Assembly: GCA_001770015.1 (NCBI GenBank)
Contig: MEQB01000073.1
Coordinates: 1-64,000 of the forward strand
Source: Bdellovibrionales bacterium RIFOXYC1_FULL_37_79
GTDB taxonomy: Bacteria; Bdellovibrionota; Bacteriovoracia; Bacteriovoracales; Bacteriovoracaceae
Length of the DNA stretch: 64,000 nucleotides
Direction of reading: 5' to 3'
Part shown: in pieces, positions 51,627 to 61,244 of the stretch
Layout of the letters: each line of letters opens with the position of its first letter
Position numbering within the stretch: the first letter of the stretch is position 1
Program-made: the position numbers and the translations under genes
Notes under the pieces: generated by a model
What the model was told of the DNA's origin: nothing
Databases searched by the model: none
What the model saw: the letters and a program-made list of their open reading frames with translations, nothing else

Positions 51627-52482
51627 GTAAGGCCCGGGCGTGATCACTAATGGACTTGATTTCTGCCAGATTTTTTAAATTGTGATGCTTGAGATATCCC
51701 TTGATCAAAATCTTACTCTTACTGATTATTTCCTTTAACGTGGCCTGCTTATCATCAGCATTTAAATGTCTCATTTTAAGCATTTTATACATGGCCAAAA
51801 CACGATAATAATCCATGGAGTGATATTGGTGCGACAACTGGTCTGCATGTCCGCCATATTTTTTTATAAGCGGGTCCACAATAAATCCCACCTCATAAAG
51901 TGAAGTGATTTTTAACCACAAGTAATAATCCTCGCACACCACAAACTCCTCATCGAAGTTCCCCATCTGCCCGAGCATCTCCCGTTCCACCACAGCTGCT
52001 GACGGACTGATAAGACAAAGCGGCAAGCACAACTTATAAATATTGCCTCCAAATTTTTGATGGATTTTTTTGGGATTGACACGAACGCCGTTTCTAATCC
52101 AGATTTCTTCCCCATGTACAATTTTCAGATCAGGATTTGCATCAATAAGTTTTTTTTGCTTGTAGAGTTTGTCTGGCAGCCATTCATCGTCCGAATCCAA
52201 AAAGGCCAGCCATTTTCCTTCTGAAATGTGGATTCCAACATTTCTCGCAGCACTGACTCCCTGATTAATGATTTTTTGATAAAATATTTTTTCTTTCAAA
52301 GGATGATGTTGTCGATATTGGTGCACCAATTCCTGAGTCATATCCGTGGAACCATCATCTATGATCCATAAATCAAAATCAGGGTAACTCTGATTCATCA
52401 CCGAATCGATGGCCCTTTTCAGAACTTTTTCCCTGTTAAAGGTTGGAATAATAACCGAAAAAAAATTAGAATCATTCATCAT
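51607..52482 (-). CDS. Family 2 glycosyltransferase
   Basis: The ~291-residue protein starts at ATG 52482 inside the end of the aldo/keto reductase gene. FSVIIPTFNREKVLKRAIDS, LWIIDDGSTD, GVSAARNVGI and the metal-binding AFLDSDDEWLP (DxD) are diagnostic of GT-A family 2 enzymes. It should transfer a sugar from a nucleotide-sugar to an envelope polysaccharide or glycoprotein acceptor. No membrane segment is seen, so it is cytoplasmic or peripheral. Acceptor unknown. Translation is coupled to the upstream reductase by an 11-base overlap. Confidence 0.92.
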   Translation of the reverse strand: MMNDSNFFSVIIPTFNREKVLKRAIDSVMNQSYPDFDLWIIDDGSTDMTQELVHQYRQHHPLKEKIFYQKIINQGVSAARNVGIHISEGKWLAFLDSDDEWLPDKLYKQKKLIDANPDLKIVHGEEIWIRNGVRVNPKKIHQKFGGNIYKLCLPLCLISPSAAVVEREMLGQMGNFDEEFVVCEDYYLWLKITSLYEVGFIVDPLIKKYGGHADQLSHQYHSMDYYRVLAMYKMLKMRHLNADDKQATLKEIISKSKILIKGYLKHHNLKNLAEIKSISDHARALLMEMGC

Positions 52483-53410
52483 CAATTATACTTATGGCCT
52501 TTAAGATGGCCGCCACAGGCACTAATTTTTGGGTGGAGGAAATCGCCTCGTCCAGTTGCTGCTGGCTTCTGGCGCCCACAATCACCTGATCAACTTCATC
52601 ATACATAAGATTATGACCAATGGCCAAATCAATCCCTGACAGTTGATATTCATCCCGCACCGTTTTTAATTTTTCATATTTTTGAAATTTAAATTCCAGA
52701 TTGGATTTCTTCCACCAAGGGGCATGGCCTCTAAGATCACTTTCATCATACTTTCTTCCCGCATGCGCCCGACCGGTCAAAATCCCCTTATCCAAAGTCC
52801 CAAAGGACATAAAACTGCGCTCATTTTGTTTGATCTCTTGGAACAGTTCATGAATCACCTTTCGATTAAACAAATTAAGTTCGGATTGAAGGACTTCGAT
52901 TTTCTCAACTTCAGAAGCCTTCTTGATTTCCTCCAAGGTGGTATTGCAAAGACCTATATGATTAATTTTACCTTCTCGTTTGGCCTTGGATAAGACCTCC
53001 ATGGTAAAACGAACATCCACGTTTTTATCCGGCCAATGAATGAGGTAAAGGTCCACATACGAACTGGACAGATCTTTTAAGGTCGTTTCGAGCATGCGAG
53101 TTACAATCTGGGGATGATTGCTCATATTAACTCTTAAATTGTCGTGCCAACTGACACCACATTTGGAGACAATAAACACCTGGTCCCGGTTATGCCTAAA
53201 AGCTCTTCCAATTCTTTGTTCGCTCGCTCTAAAACCATAAATCGGTGCCGTGTCATAGATTTTTATGCCCCGATCAAAAGCATATTTTAATAAAGCGATA
53301 GATTGATCCTCCGATATATCGCCAAAACCATAGCCACGCCCTTCCCCGCTAATGGAGGCACCTCCAAAAGCTAATTTGATGGGTGAAATTTCCTTCAGTA
53401 GTGACGTCAT
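52472..53410 (-). CDS. Aldo/keto reductase
   Basis: The 312-residue cytoplasmic enzyme has the full tetrad: D53 and Y58 in IYDTAPIYG, K83 in IVSKCG, and H125 in YLIHWPD. SFGTLDKGILTGR and a late VIVGARSQQQLDEAI (cofactor-binding helix) complete the TIM-barrel family pattern. It would reduce aldehydes or sugars with NADPH. AAAGGT lies before the ATG. It overlaps the glycosyltransferase, which hints at a role in sugar modification. Confidence 0.93.
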   Translation of the reverse strand: MTSLLKEISPIKLAFGGASISGEGRGYGFGDISEDQSIALLKYAFDRGIKIYDTAPIYGFRASEQRIGRAFRHNRDQVFIVSKCGVSWHDNLRVNMSNHPQIVTRMLETTLKDLSSSYVDLYLIHWPDKNVDVRFTMEVLSKAKREGKINHIGLCNTTLEEIKKASEVEKIEVLQSELNLFNRKVIHELFQEIKQNERSFMSFGTLDKGILTGRAHAGRKYDESDLRGHAPWWKKSNLEFKFQKYEKLKTVRDEYQLSGIDLAIGHNLMYDEVDQVIVGARSQQQLDEAISSTQKLVPVAAILKAISIIDDE

Positions 53411-53531
53411 ACCTTTGCCTTCCGTGTTTAATTACATTCCAGTTCTCTTTAAATAGCATAAAAAAACGATAACTCAATATGTGGGATTTTTATCTTTGAC
53501 TTTTACCAAAGGTCAGAGGTAATTCTACGCC

Positions 53532-54104
53532 ATGAAGCTAGTGATCTTGGCCCATAAATTAGAGGCCCGTCATTTTTTTTTTAACTACTCATTTAAAAAA
53601 AATCCTGATTTTTTAAATCTCTATGAACATGCACAATTTAATCTTTTCATCTGCCAAATGGGGCCCATTCAAGCCTTGCAAAATTTAACCACCTTACTGG
53701 AAAAAATAAATAACTTTGATCTCATTATCAATCTAGGAATCAGTGGAGCACTTAATCATGCCCTCCAACCTGACTCTATCGTAGCGATTAAAACTTTGAC
53801 CGATGCGTCAGCCATTTTTCATCCCATCGACACACCAGATGGTATCTATACCTGCCTAACGTCAGAAAACAAAATACTTACACCGATTGACGCAGCTACG
53901 TTAACAGGTATTGATTTGATCGATATGGAAGCCTGCGGACTCTTTCAGGCTTCCCATACATATAAAATCCCCTTTTATTCTTACAAACTCATTTCCGATT
54001 TTCCCCATCATGGTGCAAACGAAGACTTTATCAAAAGCAATTTTGACACTTATTCAAAACTGCTTTTTGATTACTTCAAACAACAAATTCTTCCTCTTTT
54101 TTGA
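53532..54104 (+). CDS. Short nucleosidase / phosphorylase-superfamily protein
   Basis: The 190-residue protein resembles MTA/SAH nucleosidase and purine phosphorylases. It begins KLVILAHKLEARH, then FICQMGP, then IINLGISGAL (nucleoside-binding glycine loop) and ends with LIDMEACGLFQAS and YSYKLISDF, the M-E-A/C segment and the acidic residue that protonates the base. It is shorter than usual (about 230), with the middle reduced. Likely it cleaves an N-glycosidic bond of a purine nucleoside. AGAGGT precedes the ATG. It lies 57 bases before the transketolase pair. Confidence 0.78.
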   Translation: MKLVILAHKLEARHFFFNYSFKKNPDFLNLYEHAQFNLFICQMGPIQALQNLTTLLEKINNFDLIINLGISGALNHALQPDSIVAIKTLTDASAIFHPIDTPDGIYTCLTSENKILTPIDAATLTGIDLIDMEACGLFQASHTYKIPFYSYKLISDFPHHGANEDFIKSNFDTYSKLLFDYFKQQILPLF

Positions 54105-54161
54105 TGCCGAAGAAGTTTAATTTGATATACAATGCAATAAATTTAATTAACCAAGGAAAGG

Positions 54162-55016
54162 ATGTTTTTCATGAACCAAACTGTTTTTAATCGCTGGGCA
54201 AACGAAACCCGCCAAATCAGAGAAAACATTATAAAAATGATTCATCAATGTGCAAGTGGACACCCTGGTGGAAGTCTCTCCTGTGTGGAAATCCTCTATG
54301 CCCTATTTGCTAAAGACGGCGTCATGCAACACTCTCCTGATAAACTAAATTCTTTTGAGAGAGATCGTTTTATTCTGTCCAAGGGGCATGGTGTCCCTGC
54401 CTTATACGCCATCTTACATGCAGTTGGTTACGATATTACCGATAGTGAATTGATGACACTTCGACATCTTGGCTCACGCTTGCAGGGACATCCTGACCGG
54501 GTCAGATTGCCTTACATTGAAGCTTCCACTGGCTCTTTGGGCCAGGGTGCCTCCATAGCTCAAGGAATCGCCATGAGCTATAAACTGGATAAAAACCCTC
54601 ATCGAGTTTATGCCCTGATTGGAGACGGCGAAATGCAAGAAGGTCAAATCTGGGAAGTGGCTTCCTCCGCCGTCCACCACAAACTGGGAAATTTTACATT
54701 AATTTTGGATTACAACAAGGCCCAGATTGATGGAACCGTTAAAGAAGTATTGAACATGGATCCACCTGAAAAAAGGTGGGAAGCATTTGGATGGAACACC
54801 CTGGTTATCAACGGACATAAATATGATGAGATTGTCAAAGCATTGCAAACAACTCACCCAACAAAACCAACCATGATAATAGCTCACACCATTAAAGGGA
54901 AAGGGGTTTCTTTCATGGAAAACAACATTGTCGGCTGGCACGGCTCAGCTCCTAACGATGAACAGTGTAAACAGGCGGTACAAGAAATTCAAAATAACCA
55001 ATCCATTGGATTATAG
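54162..55016 (+). CDS. Transketolase, N-terminal subunit
   Basis: The 284-residue subunit carries the thiamin-diphosphate-binding half of transketolase: CASGHPGGSLSCVEIL, SKGHGVPALYAIL, STGSLGQGASIAQGIA, the ThDP motif ALIGDGEMQEGQIWE...NKAQIDG, and KGKGVSFMEN. It works with the next gene to make one enzyme, moving two-carbon units in the pentose phosphate pathway. The split form is common outside the enteric bacteria. ATG 54162 sits four bases after AAGGA; ATG 54171 is an equal alternative. Twelve bases separate it from the second subunit. Confidence 0.94.
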   Translation: MFFMNQTVFNRWANETRQIRENIIKMIHQCASGHPGGSLSCVEILYALFAKDGVMQHSPDKLNSFERDRFILSKGHGVPALYAILHAVGYDITDSELMTLRHLGSRLQGHPDRVRLPYIEASTGSLGQGASIAQGIAMSYKLDKNPHRVYALIGDGEMQEGQIWEVASSAVHHKLGNFTLILDYNKAQIDGTVKEVLNMDPPEKRWEAFGWNTLVINGHKYDEIVKALQTTHPTKPTMIIAHTIKGKGVSFMENNIVGWHGSAPNDEQCKQAVQEIQNNQSIGL

Positions 55017-55028
55017 GAGATATTCAGT

Positions 55029-55961
55029 ATGGGAAAAACAGCAAGCAGAAAAGCTTTTGGTGAAGCCTTGGCCGAATTGGGTGATAAATATAAGAATGTA
55101 GTTTGTTTGGATGCAGATTTATCCAAATCAACCATGAGTATCCTATTCAAAAATAAATTCCCCGATCGTTTTTTTGAAATGGGCATTCAAGAAGCCAATA
55201 TGATCGGAGCCGCCACCGGCATGAGCTTTTCAGGAAAGATTCCTTTTATTTGCAGCTTTGCCGCATTTTTAACGGGAAGATTTGATCAAATCAGGATTTC
55301 GATTGCTTACGCCAATGCCAATGTAAAACTTATAGGTACCCACTGTGGAGTGGGGATTGGTGAAGACGGTTACTCACAAATGGGGCTTGAGGATTTATCC
55401 ATCATGAGAACCCTACCTAATATGGTGGTCTTGCAACCTGCAGATGCCAAAGAAACCAAGGAAATGGTGGAATGGGCCATCAATCATGTAGGTCCAGTTT
55501 ACTTAAGACTAACCCGGCAAGGGCTTCAAGATATGAACATGGATAAGTTTGAACGCCCAGGCATTTTTCCTGAAGTCAAAAAAGGTCAGAAAGTCGCTTT
55601 CATGGCCTGCGGCGGGGTCTTGGAATACGCCCTAGAAGCCGCTCATAACATTTCTAAAGAGGGAAAAATCGATCCAGCAGTATTCAACGCCAATTGTCTC
55701 AACCCTATTGATAATGCCTTTATGAGTATGCTGGCCAATACTTTTGATGAATTTATTGTTTTTGAAGACCACACCATCAATGGAGGCACCGGCGGCATGA
55801 TTGCAGAATGGATGTCAGAAAATGCCAATCGCCCCAAAAGAGTTCGACGCTATGGAGTGAAAAACATTTATGGCGAATCAGGAACACCTGAAGATTTATA
55901 CAAATTTCATGGCTTCACCGCACCTGATATTGAAAAATTTGCGAAAAAATATTTGACCTGA
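55029..55961 (+). CDS. Transketolase, C-terminal subunit
   Basis: The 310-residue subunit has the pyrimidine-binding and C-terminal domains: VVCLDADLSKST, FFEMGIQEANMIGAATGMSF (the catalytic Glu in IQEAN), GRFDQIRISIAYANANVKL, THCGVGIGEDG, VYLRLTRQG, and the C-terminal VFEDHTINGGTGGMI. AGGAGA lies upstream of the ATG. With the preceding gene it forms one active transketolase. It is followed ten bases later by the L28 promoter. Confidence 0.94.
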   Translation: MGKTASRKAFGEALAELGDKYKNVVCLDADLSKSTMSILFKNKFPDRFFEMGIQEANMIGAATGMSFSGKIPFICSFAAFLTGRFDQIRISIAYANANVKLIGTHCGVGIGEDGYSQMGLEDLSIMRTLPNMVVLQPADAKETKEMVEWAINHVGPVYLRLTRQGLQDMNMDKFERPGIFPEVKKGQKVAFMACGGVLEYALEAAHNISKEGKIDPAVFNANCLNPIDNAFMSMLANTFDEFIVFEDHTINGGTGGMIAEWMSENANRPKRVRRYGVKNIYGESGTPEDLYKFHGFTAPDIEKFAKKYLT

Positions 55962-55970
55962 TATATTTAC

Positions 55971-55999
55971 TTGCACTTATATCAATAACGTTATATAAG
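55971..55999 (+). promoter_or_regulatory. Sigma-70-type promoter of rpmB
   Basis: TTGCAC (55971-55976) and TATAAG (55994-55999) are 17 bases apart, an almost ideal pair. Transcription would start near 56006, about 37 bases before the rpmB ATG. Confidence 0.7.
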
Positions 56000-56042
56000 T
56001 TTTAACCGTTACTAGTTGAAATTAATAAATAGAGGATAAGTT

Positions 56043-56279
56043 ATGGCAAGAGTATGTGACTTGACGAGAAAGCGTAGATTGGTTGGAAACACTGTTTCAC
56101 ATTCAAACAATAGAAAAAAAATGGCCCAACGGCCCAATCTGCAAAGTAAAAAAGTCTATGACCCGGAAACTGGAGAAACCATCCGTTTAAGACTCTCCAC
56201 CAGGGCCATCCGAACTTTGGATAAGCTGGGATCTTTAACCTCTTTTTTAAGAAAGAACCGAAAAAATTTTGAAGTTTAA
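56043..56279 (+). CDS. rpmB: 50S ribosomal protein L28
   Basis: The 78-residue protein has the L28 pattern: MARVCDLTRKRRLVGNTVSH, SNNRKK, RLRLSTRAIRTLDKLG. A single Cys is present, so it is the zinc-free form. GAGGAT precedes the ATG. It has its own strong promoter and a terminator, hence a monocistronic unit. Confidence 0.97.
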   Translation: MARVCDLTRKRRLVGNTVSHSNNRKKMAQRPNLQSKKVYDPETGETIRLRLSTRAIRTLDKLGSLTSFLRKNRKNFEV

Positions 56280-56303
56280 TTGCTTTACATAAAGATAAAA
56301 AAT

Positions 56304-56332
56304 AAAAAGGCCGAAAAATTTCGGCCTTTTTA
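56304..56332. terminator. Bidirectional rho-independent terminator
   Basis: AAAAAGGCCGAAA pairs with TTTCGGCCTTTTT around a two-base loop, with A and T tracts on the two sides. It can end both rpmB from the left and the subtilase transcript from the right. Confidence 0.9.
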
Positions 56333-56362
56333 TTTTTTACTTAATTTAAACGAGAAATTCAA

Positions 56363-58084
56363 TCATTCGGGAATATTGTAAATAACTTCCGCTTCTTCAG
56401 CCATAAATCCCCAAAAGGATATTGAGATATCTGAAACAAATTTCAGTTTAATAGTATCCCCTAAAACCTCATCTGAATGTACGACGCCAACTTTGATTCC
56501 CGACAATTTCGAAACCACCACACCATCTTTCCCGGAGAACTCCACATAATCATACTTAGCTTCTGTTTCAAATCTATTAAATTTTAAACGAATCATTTTT
56601 GCATTGGGAATAGTGATGGTTCTTTCCACCTCCATCCCGTCAGTATAAGGATGAATTGATTCAAATGGCTTATTAAGCGGGACAGTCACCCAATCATTTT
56701 CCCCAGGTTCCCAAGGACGAGGTGGTCTGGTATCAGTGATAAGATTATAAACATCCAATCGACCACCGGTAACAGTTTTATTTTTATATGACTTTACGTA
56801 ATTAGAAGTCAGAAGCACCCGCTCCCTCATTTCATTATGAACCAGTCTGCCTGTATGACTGATCATCAATCCTAAAGCTCCTGCCACATGAGGTGTTGCC
56901 ATTGAGGTTCCCGAATATGTGGCATACCCACCACCTTTAACCGTTGAATAAATATTACTACCAGGTGCTGCAACCTCCACTGACTTTTTTCCATAGCACG
57001 AAAAACTTGATAAATTATCTGCAATGGTATGAGAAGCGACAGCAATCACATTTTCAACTTCGTAACTAGCCGGATATTGGCTGGCATCATCATTATTGCT
57101 ACTAGCATTTCCCGCCGCTGCCACAAAAATAATCCCTGCCTCGCTGGCAACTTTAATCACATCAAATAATGCTTGCGAATAAGGACCTCCTCCCCATGAG
57201 TTACTCATAACATCCACATTCAATTTGGTAGCGTAATTAATTGCTTCGACAGCGTCCAGGGTTGAACCGGATCCGCTATCTGTTAAAAATTTAAGTCCCA
57301 CTAATTCCACCTGATCCATGACTCCGGCCACGCCTTGATTATTATTATGAATCGCTCCAATCGTTCCAGAACAATGAGTTCCATGTCCATGTCCATCCAT
57401 CGGATCGCCGTCCTTATTGGCGAAATCATAACCATGAATATCATCAACAAAACCGTTTTGATCATCATCCACTCCCGGTTTACCATTTTTTTCGGCCGTA
57501 TTTTCCCACATATTATTTTTCAAATCCGGATGATTATAATCAATACCCGTGTCAATGATGGCAATCCTTACGGCCCTACTGCCGGTGGTAAGATCCCAGG
57601 CCTTTAAAGCATTAATATCTGCCCCGGCCACTCCTACCATACCCGTAGGATCATTTTTTCCGGTATTATGAAGGCCCCAAAGGATATTAAATTGGGGGTC
57701 ACTTGGCAGATACCCCAAATTCAACTCATCACCAAAAAGCTGATCATTGATGATCCCTTGATCCACTGGCTCATCTATTCTCCAAATATAATTGGGCTCG
57801 GCATATTCGATCTCAGAAGCTTTAGCTAGCTGGCTGGCAATTTGCTTCATATCTGATTTTTGATCAAACTTGACTAAATACAAATTTCCATTCAGTAGTT
57901 GAACTTTTCTCTCAACATTTCCATCAAAACCTTTGATCAGACCATTTATATTTTTTACTGAATCATCTTTAAATTTAACCAGCAACTCTCCCTTTATATA
58001 CTCTACCGCCCGGGCAGTATTAAAAACTGCAATAACCAGCACCAGAAAAATTAAAAATTGTCGGTAAAGCCAAAGTTTTGTCAT
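56363..58084 (-). CDS. Secreted subtilisin-like (S8) protease with CUB-like tail
   Basis: From ATG 58084 (GAGGAGA upstream) the preproprotein has 573 residues. A signal peptide (about 1-27) is followed by an I9-like propeptide with GELLVKFKDDS and IEYAEPNYIWR (to ~102). The catalytic domain shows IAIIDTGIDYNHPDL (D178), DGHGHGTHCSG (H234), oxyanion N326 in AAAGN and GTSMATPH (S394). DDDQNGFVDD is a calcium-type loop. The last ~110 residues resemble a CUB domain (YDYVEFSGKDG, then ISISFWGFMAEE). It should be secreted and self-processed, degrading proteins outside, in line with a predatory or scavenging lifestyle. Confidence 0.93.
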   Translation of the reverse strand: MTKLWLYRQFLIFLVLVIAVFNTARAVEYIKGELLVKFKDDSVKNINGLIKGFDGNVERKVQLLNGNLYLVKFDQKSDMKQIASQLAKASEIEYAEPNYIWRIDEPVDQGIINDQLFGDELNLGYLPSDPQFNILWGLHNTGKNDPTGMVGVAGADINALKAWDLTTGSRAVRIAIIDTGIDYNHPDLKNNMWENTAEKNGKPGVDDDQNGFVDDIHGYDFANKDGDPMDGHGHGTHCSGTIGAIHNNNQGVAGVMDQVELVGLKFLTDSGSGSTLDAVEAINYATKLNVDVMSNSWGGGPYSQALFDVIKVASEAGIIFVAAAGNASSNNDDASQYPASYEVENVIAVASHTIADNLSSFSCYGKKSVEVAAPGSNIYSTVKGGGYATYSGTSMATPHVAGALGLMISHTGRLVHNEMRERVLLTSNYVKSYKNKTVTGGRLDVYNLITDTRPPRPWEPGENDWVTVPLNKPFESIHPYTDGMEVERTITIPNAKMIRLKFNRFETEAKYDYVEFSGKDGVVVSKLSGIKVGVVHSDEVLGDTIKLKFVSDISISFWGFMAEEAEVIYNIPE

Positions 58085-58231
58085 AGAAGATCTCCTCTTT
58101 TTTGTTCCCAGCCAATCATAGTGGGCGTTTTTTTTCCTTATATATTTGATAGTAAATTTAAAGGAGAAAATTTTATAGATGGTAATCTTTTCCAGGCAGC
58201 CTTTAAATAAAAGTCGTGACATAATAAACCT

Positions 58232-59047
58232 ATGACAATTTATGGAAGTTCAAAACATCCAGTTTTGATAAAAAAAATTAATGTTAACATTTGGTCGCTT
58301 CGAGATGAAATCGAGTTTACCCTGCAAAAGAGATTGGATTATTGCAAGGCAAGTGGACTCCCCTTTACCTTGGAGGATATTAAAAAAGAATATTCTCTAG
58401 ATGGTCAGCCCACCGGCCCCATTCCTGATGATAAAGTGCACGAGTCAGTGGAAGAAAACCAACCGTTAAAAGTGGTCCCTCCCTCCGAAAATCCCGCTGA
58501 GGCAGCTGCTTTGCCCCCCACCGAAGTAGAAGGAACGGAAGACGAAATGTTAAAGGCCATGCAGGAAGCAGCTTCCCCACCGCCCGAAGAAAATATGGCC
58601 AAAGTGATGATGACTGCGCTGAATGAATTTAACAGCGGCGATGTGTTTGTCAGACAAAGGCATCCTTCCCTGCCCAAAGACATGCTGGTAAAAGGACGTA
58701 CCGTCCTGGCGGAAATATACATGGATAAAATGCTCCTTTTCACCAATAAAAAATTCATTGATGGGCAATCGATTGTGATCGAATTTGATATTACAAAAAA
58801 ATTTCTTTTAAATGCCACCGTTGGCTTTTGTAAAGAACATAATCTCAAAAACCGCATCATCAGCGAAACCCCCTTTATCTACCGGATGGGAGTAAAGTTC
58901 ACTTTCTTAAAAAAAGGGGAAAGAACACTGCTTAGGCAATTTCTCAGCGCCATCCAACCGGATATCAATCGACCTGAACTGGAATCCATTCACCTCGAGC
59001 AAAAAGAAGAAAGCCTGGATGAGGTACTCGATGGACTCGATCTTTAG
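58232..59047 (+). CDS. PilZ-like cytoplasmic protein
   Basis: The 271-residue protein has no signal peptide. An N-terminal helical part is followed by a Pro/Glu-rich linker (about 60-130, VVPPSENPAEAAALPPTEV) and a C-terminal beta domain (about 145-250) with strands GRTVLAEIYMDKMLLF, GQSIVIEFDITKKFLLNA and YRMGVKFTFLKKGE that resemble a PilZ-type barrel. The RxxxR motif is not evident, so c-di-GMP binding is doubtful. It is divergent from the subtilase and convergent with exbD. Weak ribosome-binding region. Confidence 0.55.
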   Translation: MTIYGSSKHPVLIKKINVNIWSLRDEIEFTLQKRLDYCKASGLPFTLEDIKKEYSLDGQPTGPIPDDKVHESVEENQPLKVVPPSENPAEAAALPPTEVEGTEDEMLKAMQEAASPPPEENMAKVMMTALNEFNSGDVFVRQRHPSLPKDMLVKGRTVLAEIYMDKMLLFTNKKFIDGQSIVIEFDITKKFLLNATVGFCKEHNLKNRIISETPFIYRMGVKFTFLKKGERTLLRQFLSAIQPDINRPELESIHLEQKEESLDEVLDGLDL

Positions 59048-59053
59048 ACCCCA

Positions 59054-59470
59054 TTATTTCTCGATATTCTCGGCAGCAATCGCAAATCTTTTGGCCCCGG
59101 CTTCTTTCGCCAGATCCATGATCTCAATCGTTTTTCCAAGAGTGGCCTGATAATCCCCCTCGAAGATGACTAATTCGCTGTTTTCAGCCTCCAAACTTTT
59201 ACTAATTTCTGCCTTGATCGATTCAAAATTAATTTTTTTTCCCTGGACAAAAATCTCTCCATTTTTAGCAAGTGATAAAATGACCGCCTTATTTTCTTTC
59301 GCAGAGGTGTTTGACGTGGTTTTGGGTATATCAATATCCAAACCGCTTTCCAGCGTGATGGAGGAAGTCATCATGAAAATAATTAACAACACTAACATGA
59401 TGTCTATAAGCGGAGTCATGTTAATTATGGCCGTAGTGTCATCATCATGCTCGCTCAATTTGATTCCCAT
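59054..59470 (-). CDS. exbD: ExbD/TolR-family protein
   Basis: The 138-residue protein has a short cytoplasmic start, one membrane helix with the conserved proton-carrying Asp (INMTPLIDIMLVLLIIFMM), and a periplasmic domain. It forms a proton-driven complex with the ExbB-like protein encoded just upstream (one base between them). Whether it serves TonB-like uptake, Tol-Pal or motility-related work cannot be read, as no TonB or TolA gene is in view. Confidence 0.92.
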   Translation of the reverse strand: MGIKLSEHDDDTTAIINMTPLIDIMLVLLIIFMMTSSITLESGLDIDIPKTTSNTSAKENKAVILSLAKNGEIFVQGKKINFESIKAEISKSLEAENSELVIFEGDYQATLGKTIEIMDLAKEAGAKRFAIAAENIEK

Positions 59471-59471
59471 T

Positions 59472-60086
59472 TTAACAACCTTTCAACTCATCAATCAAAT
59501 CTTCCAACCCCATTTTATAAGTGATCATCAGATTTTTAAGACGCATTTGAAAATAATTAAAAATAATCAACGCCACAATGGCCACGATGATCCCGAAAGC
59601 CGTTGTAATCAGGGCTTCGGCTAACCCTGGCGCAATCACCGAAAATCCACTTTTGCCTGAATTGGCAATTGACTCAAACGATCTGATGATGCCGGTGACG
59701 GTTCCTAGCAGGCCTAAAAAAGGGGCTACGGCAGCAATCGTGGCCAGCAGCCAATTGGCCCGATTTAACTCCATTTTCATGGCCTCCAATCTTCTAGATA
59801 TTCTGGACTCTTTTTTTTCCTTGCTAGCATCTTGAGTTTCTTCACTAAATATTTCCAAATAAGGGGCCTTAATCCAAAAATCCATATTGTGGCACAGCCC
59901 TTTGGCCTCATGAATTTTATTGTCCATAATCAGATTTTTCCCCTGGTGGATAATAAGCGTAGTTTGGTTTTTTAAGGCCAATAGTTTTTTTAATTTATCG
60001 ATAAAAACCGCCCAAATTAAAACCGAACAAAGCAGTAAAGGATACATAACAAATCCACCGTCATTAAATATTTTCAAAATATCCAT
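59472..60086 (-). CDS. exbB: ExbB/TolQ-family proton-channel protein
   Basis: From ATG 60086 (GGGGGA upstream) the protein has 204 residues with three membrane helices: [38 protein letters not shown], and the third ending [29 protein letters not shown] and [11 protein letters not shown] are the MotA/TolQ/ExbB signature. The stator ring would surround the ExbD dimer and convert proton flow into motion in the envelope. The earlier ATG at 60119 is less likely. Confidence 0.93.
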   Translation of the reverse strand: MDILKIFNDGGFVMYPLLLCSVLIWAVFIDKLKKLLALKNQTTLIIHQGKNLIMDNKIHEAKGLCHNMDFWIKAPYLEIFSEETQDASKEKKESRISRRLEAMKMELNRANWLLATIAAVAPFLGLLGTVTGIIRSFESIANSGKSGFSVIAPGLAEALITTAFGIIVAIVALIIFNYFQMRLKNLMITYKMGLEDLIDELKGC

Positions 60087-60211
60087 TATTTCCCCCGTCC
60101 AGCTATACTTAGACATCAATTCACGATATCATCATATTAATTATGTAAACAACGATCTACTTCGTCAAACTTTGACCTAGTGTCTGACAATTGAAACAAG
60201 TGGAAGTTTAT

Positions 60212-61219
60212 ATGCAGATCCACATGAAAACAAATAAAACTTTAATCTCCACTTGGCTGCTGGGGGGATTTGCTTTCATTTTAATTCTTTCCTCTCTGAT
60301 AAGTTTTTTATTTCAATCAAACTTAGATCTTCCCGAAACTCTGAGCCATCATATTCTTTTTACCCATAACGATCTGGAAAATATTGAAAAAATAGTAGTA
60401 AAAAACCAATTGGGAAAATTTGTATTACAAAAATCCACCGCTACCTCCACCAAATGGCACTTAATTGAGCCCCGCAGCTTCCCTGCCAATCCCCAAACCT
60501 TGAAAAATATCTATGATGCCCTGAAAAAAATATCCATCATGCGAATCCTAAAAAAAGATGCCATCAACATTTCGCACTATTCGCTCAACAAACCGTTCAT
60601 GGAACTGGAATTTTATGACAAAAATAACCGTCCCACTTATGTCCAGTTTGGAATTATCAACCCGATAGATAACTCCACCTACATCACTCACTCTGGTTAC
60701 AATGAAATCTTTCAAATTAAAACTTTACCCTATAGCATTGAAGGTCTGATCCTAAGTGATTTTTTGGATGCAAGAATTTTCCATACTACCAAGGATGAAA
60801 TTCATGCTTTAACAATTTATAGGGGCCTTCGCAAGTACAATAGCCCTATACTAACTATCGAAAAAAAAGACGATCAGACTTGGCTTTTTAATAATCGACC
60901 TTATTTAAAAAATGACATCAATGATTATCTGGATACACTTTTAGGACTGCGGGTACAGATGATCCTCGATAAAATCACCCCCGAGACCCAAAAATCCATA
61001 GAGCAGTATTTCAATAATCCGCTCTATACCATTGAGATCAAAACCGGTATCGACATGATGATCACTTACAGCATCAGCAACATAATCGACAGCCTGCCTG
61101 ATGTTAAAATTGAAAAGAAAAGCAGTTTTATTGTAAGAGTCTCAAACGTAGATTCCCCTCTCATTGTTCAAAAAGAAAACCTCGATGCCCTCTCTTTCAA
61201 AGAAAAAGCAATCAAATGA
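60212..61219 (+). CDS. DUF4340 membrane-anchored protein
   Basis: About 335 residues from ATG 60212 (TGGAAG upstream); ATG 60224 is an alternative. One membrane helix at the start (WLLGGFAFILILSSLISFLF) anchors a periplasmic domain with the DUF4340 repeats: WHLIEPRSFPANPQTLKNIY, LMELEFYDKN-type strand, YVQFGIINP and IFQIKTLPYSIEGLIL. DUF4340 proteins often accompany gliding-motility-type ABC transporters (GldG partners), but none is next to it here. Role unknown. Confidence 0.82.
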   Translation: MQIHMKTNKTLISTWLLGGFAFILILSSLISFLFQSNLDLPETLSHHILFTHNDLENIEKIVVKNQLGKFVLQKSTATSTKWHLIEPRSFPANPQTLKNIYDALKKISIMRILKKDAINISHYSLNKPFMELEFYDKNNRPTYVQFGIINPIDNSTYITHSGYNEIFQIKTLPYSIEGLILSDFLDARIFHTTKDEIHALTIYRGLRKYNSPILTIEKKDDQTWLFNNRPYLKNDINDYLDTLLGLRVQMILDKITPETQKSIEQYFNNPLYTIEIKTGIDMMITYSISNIIDSLPDVKIEKKSSFIVRVSNVDSPLIVQKENLDALSFKEKAIK

Positions 61220-61244
61220 TGTAATGCCTAAAATTAGAATTAAC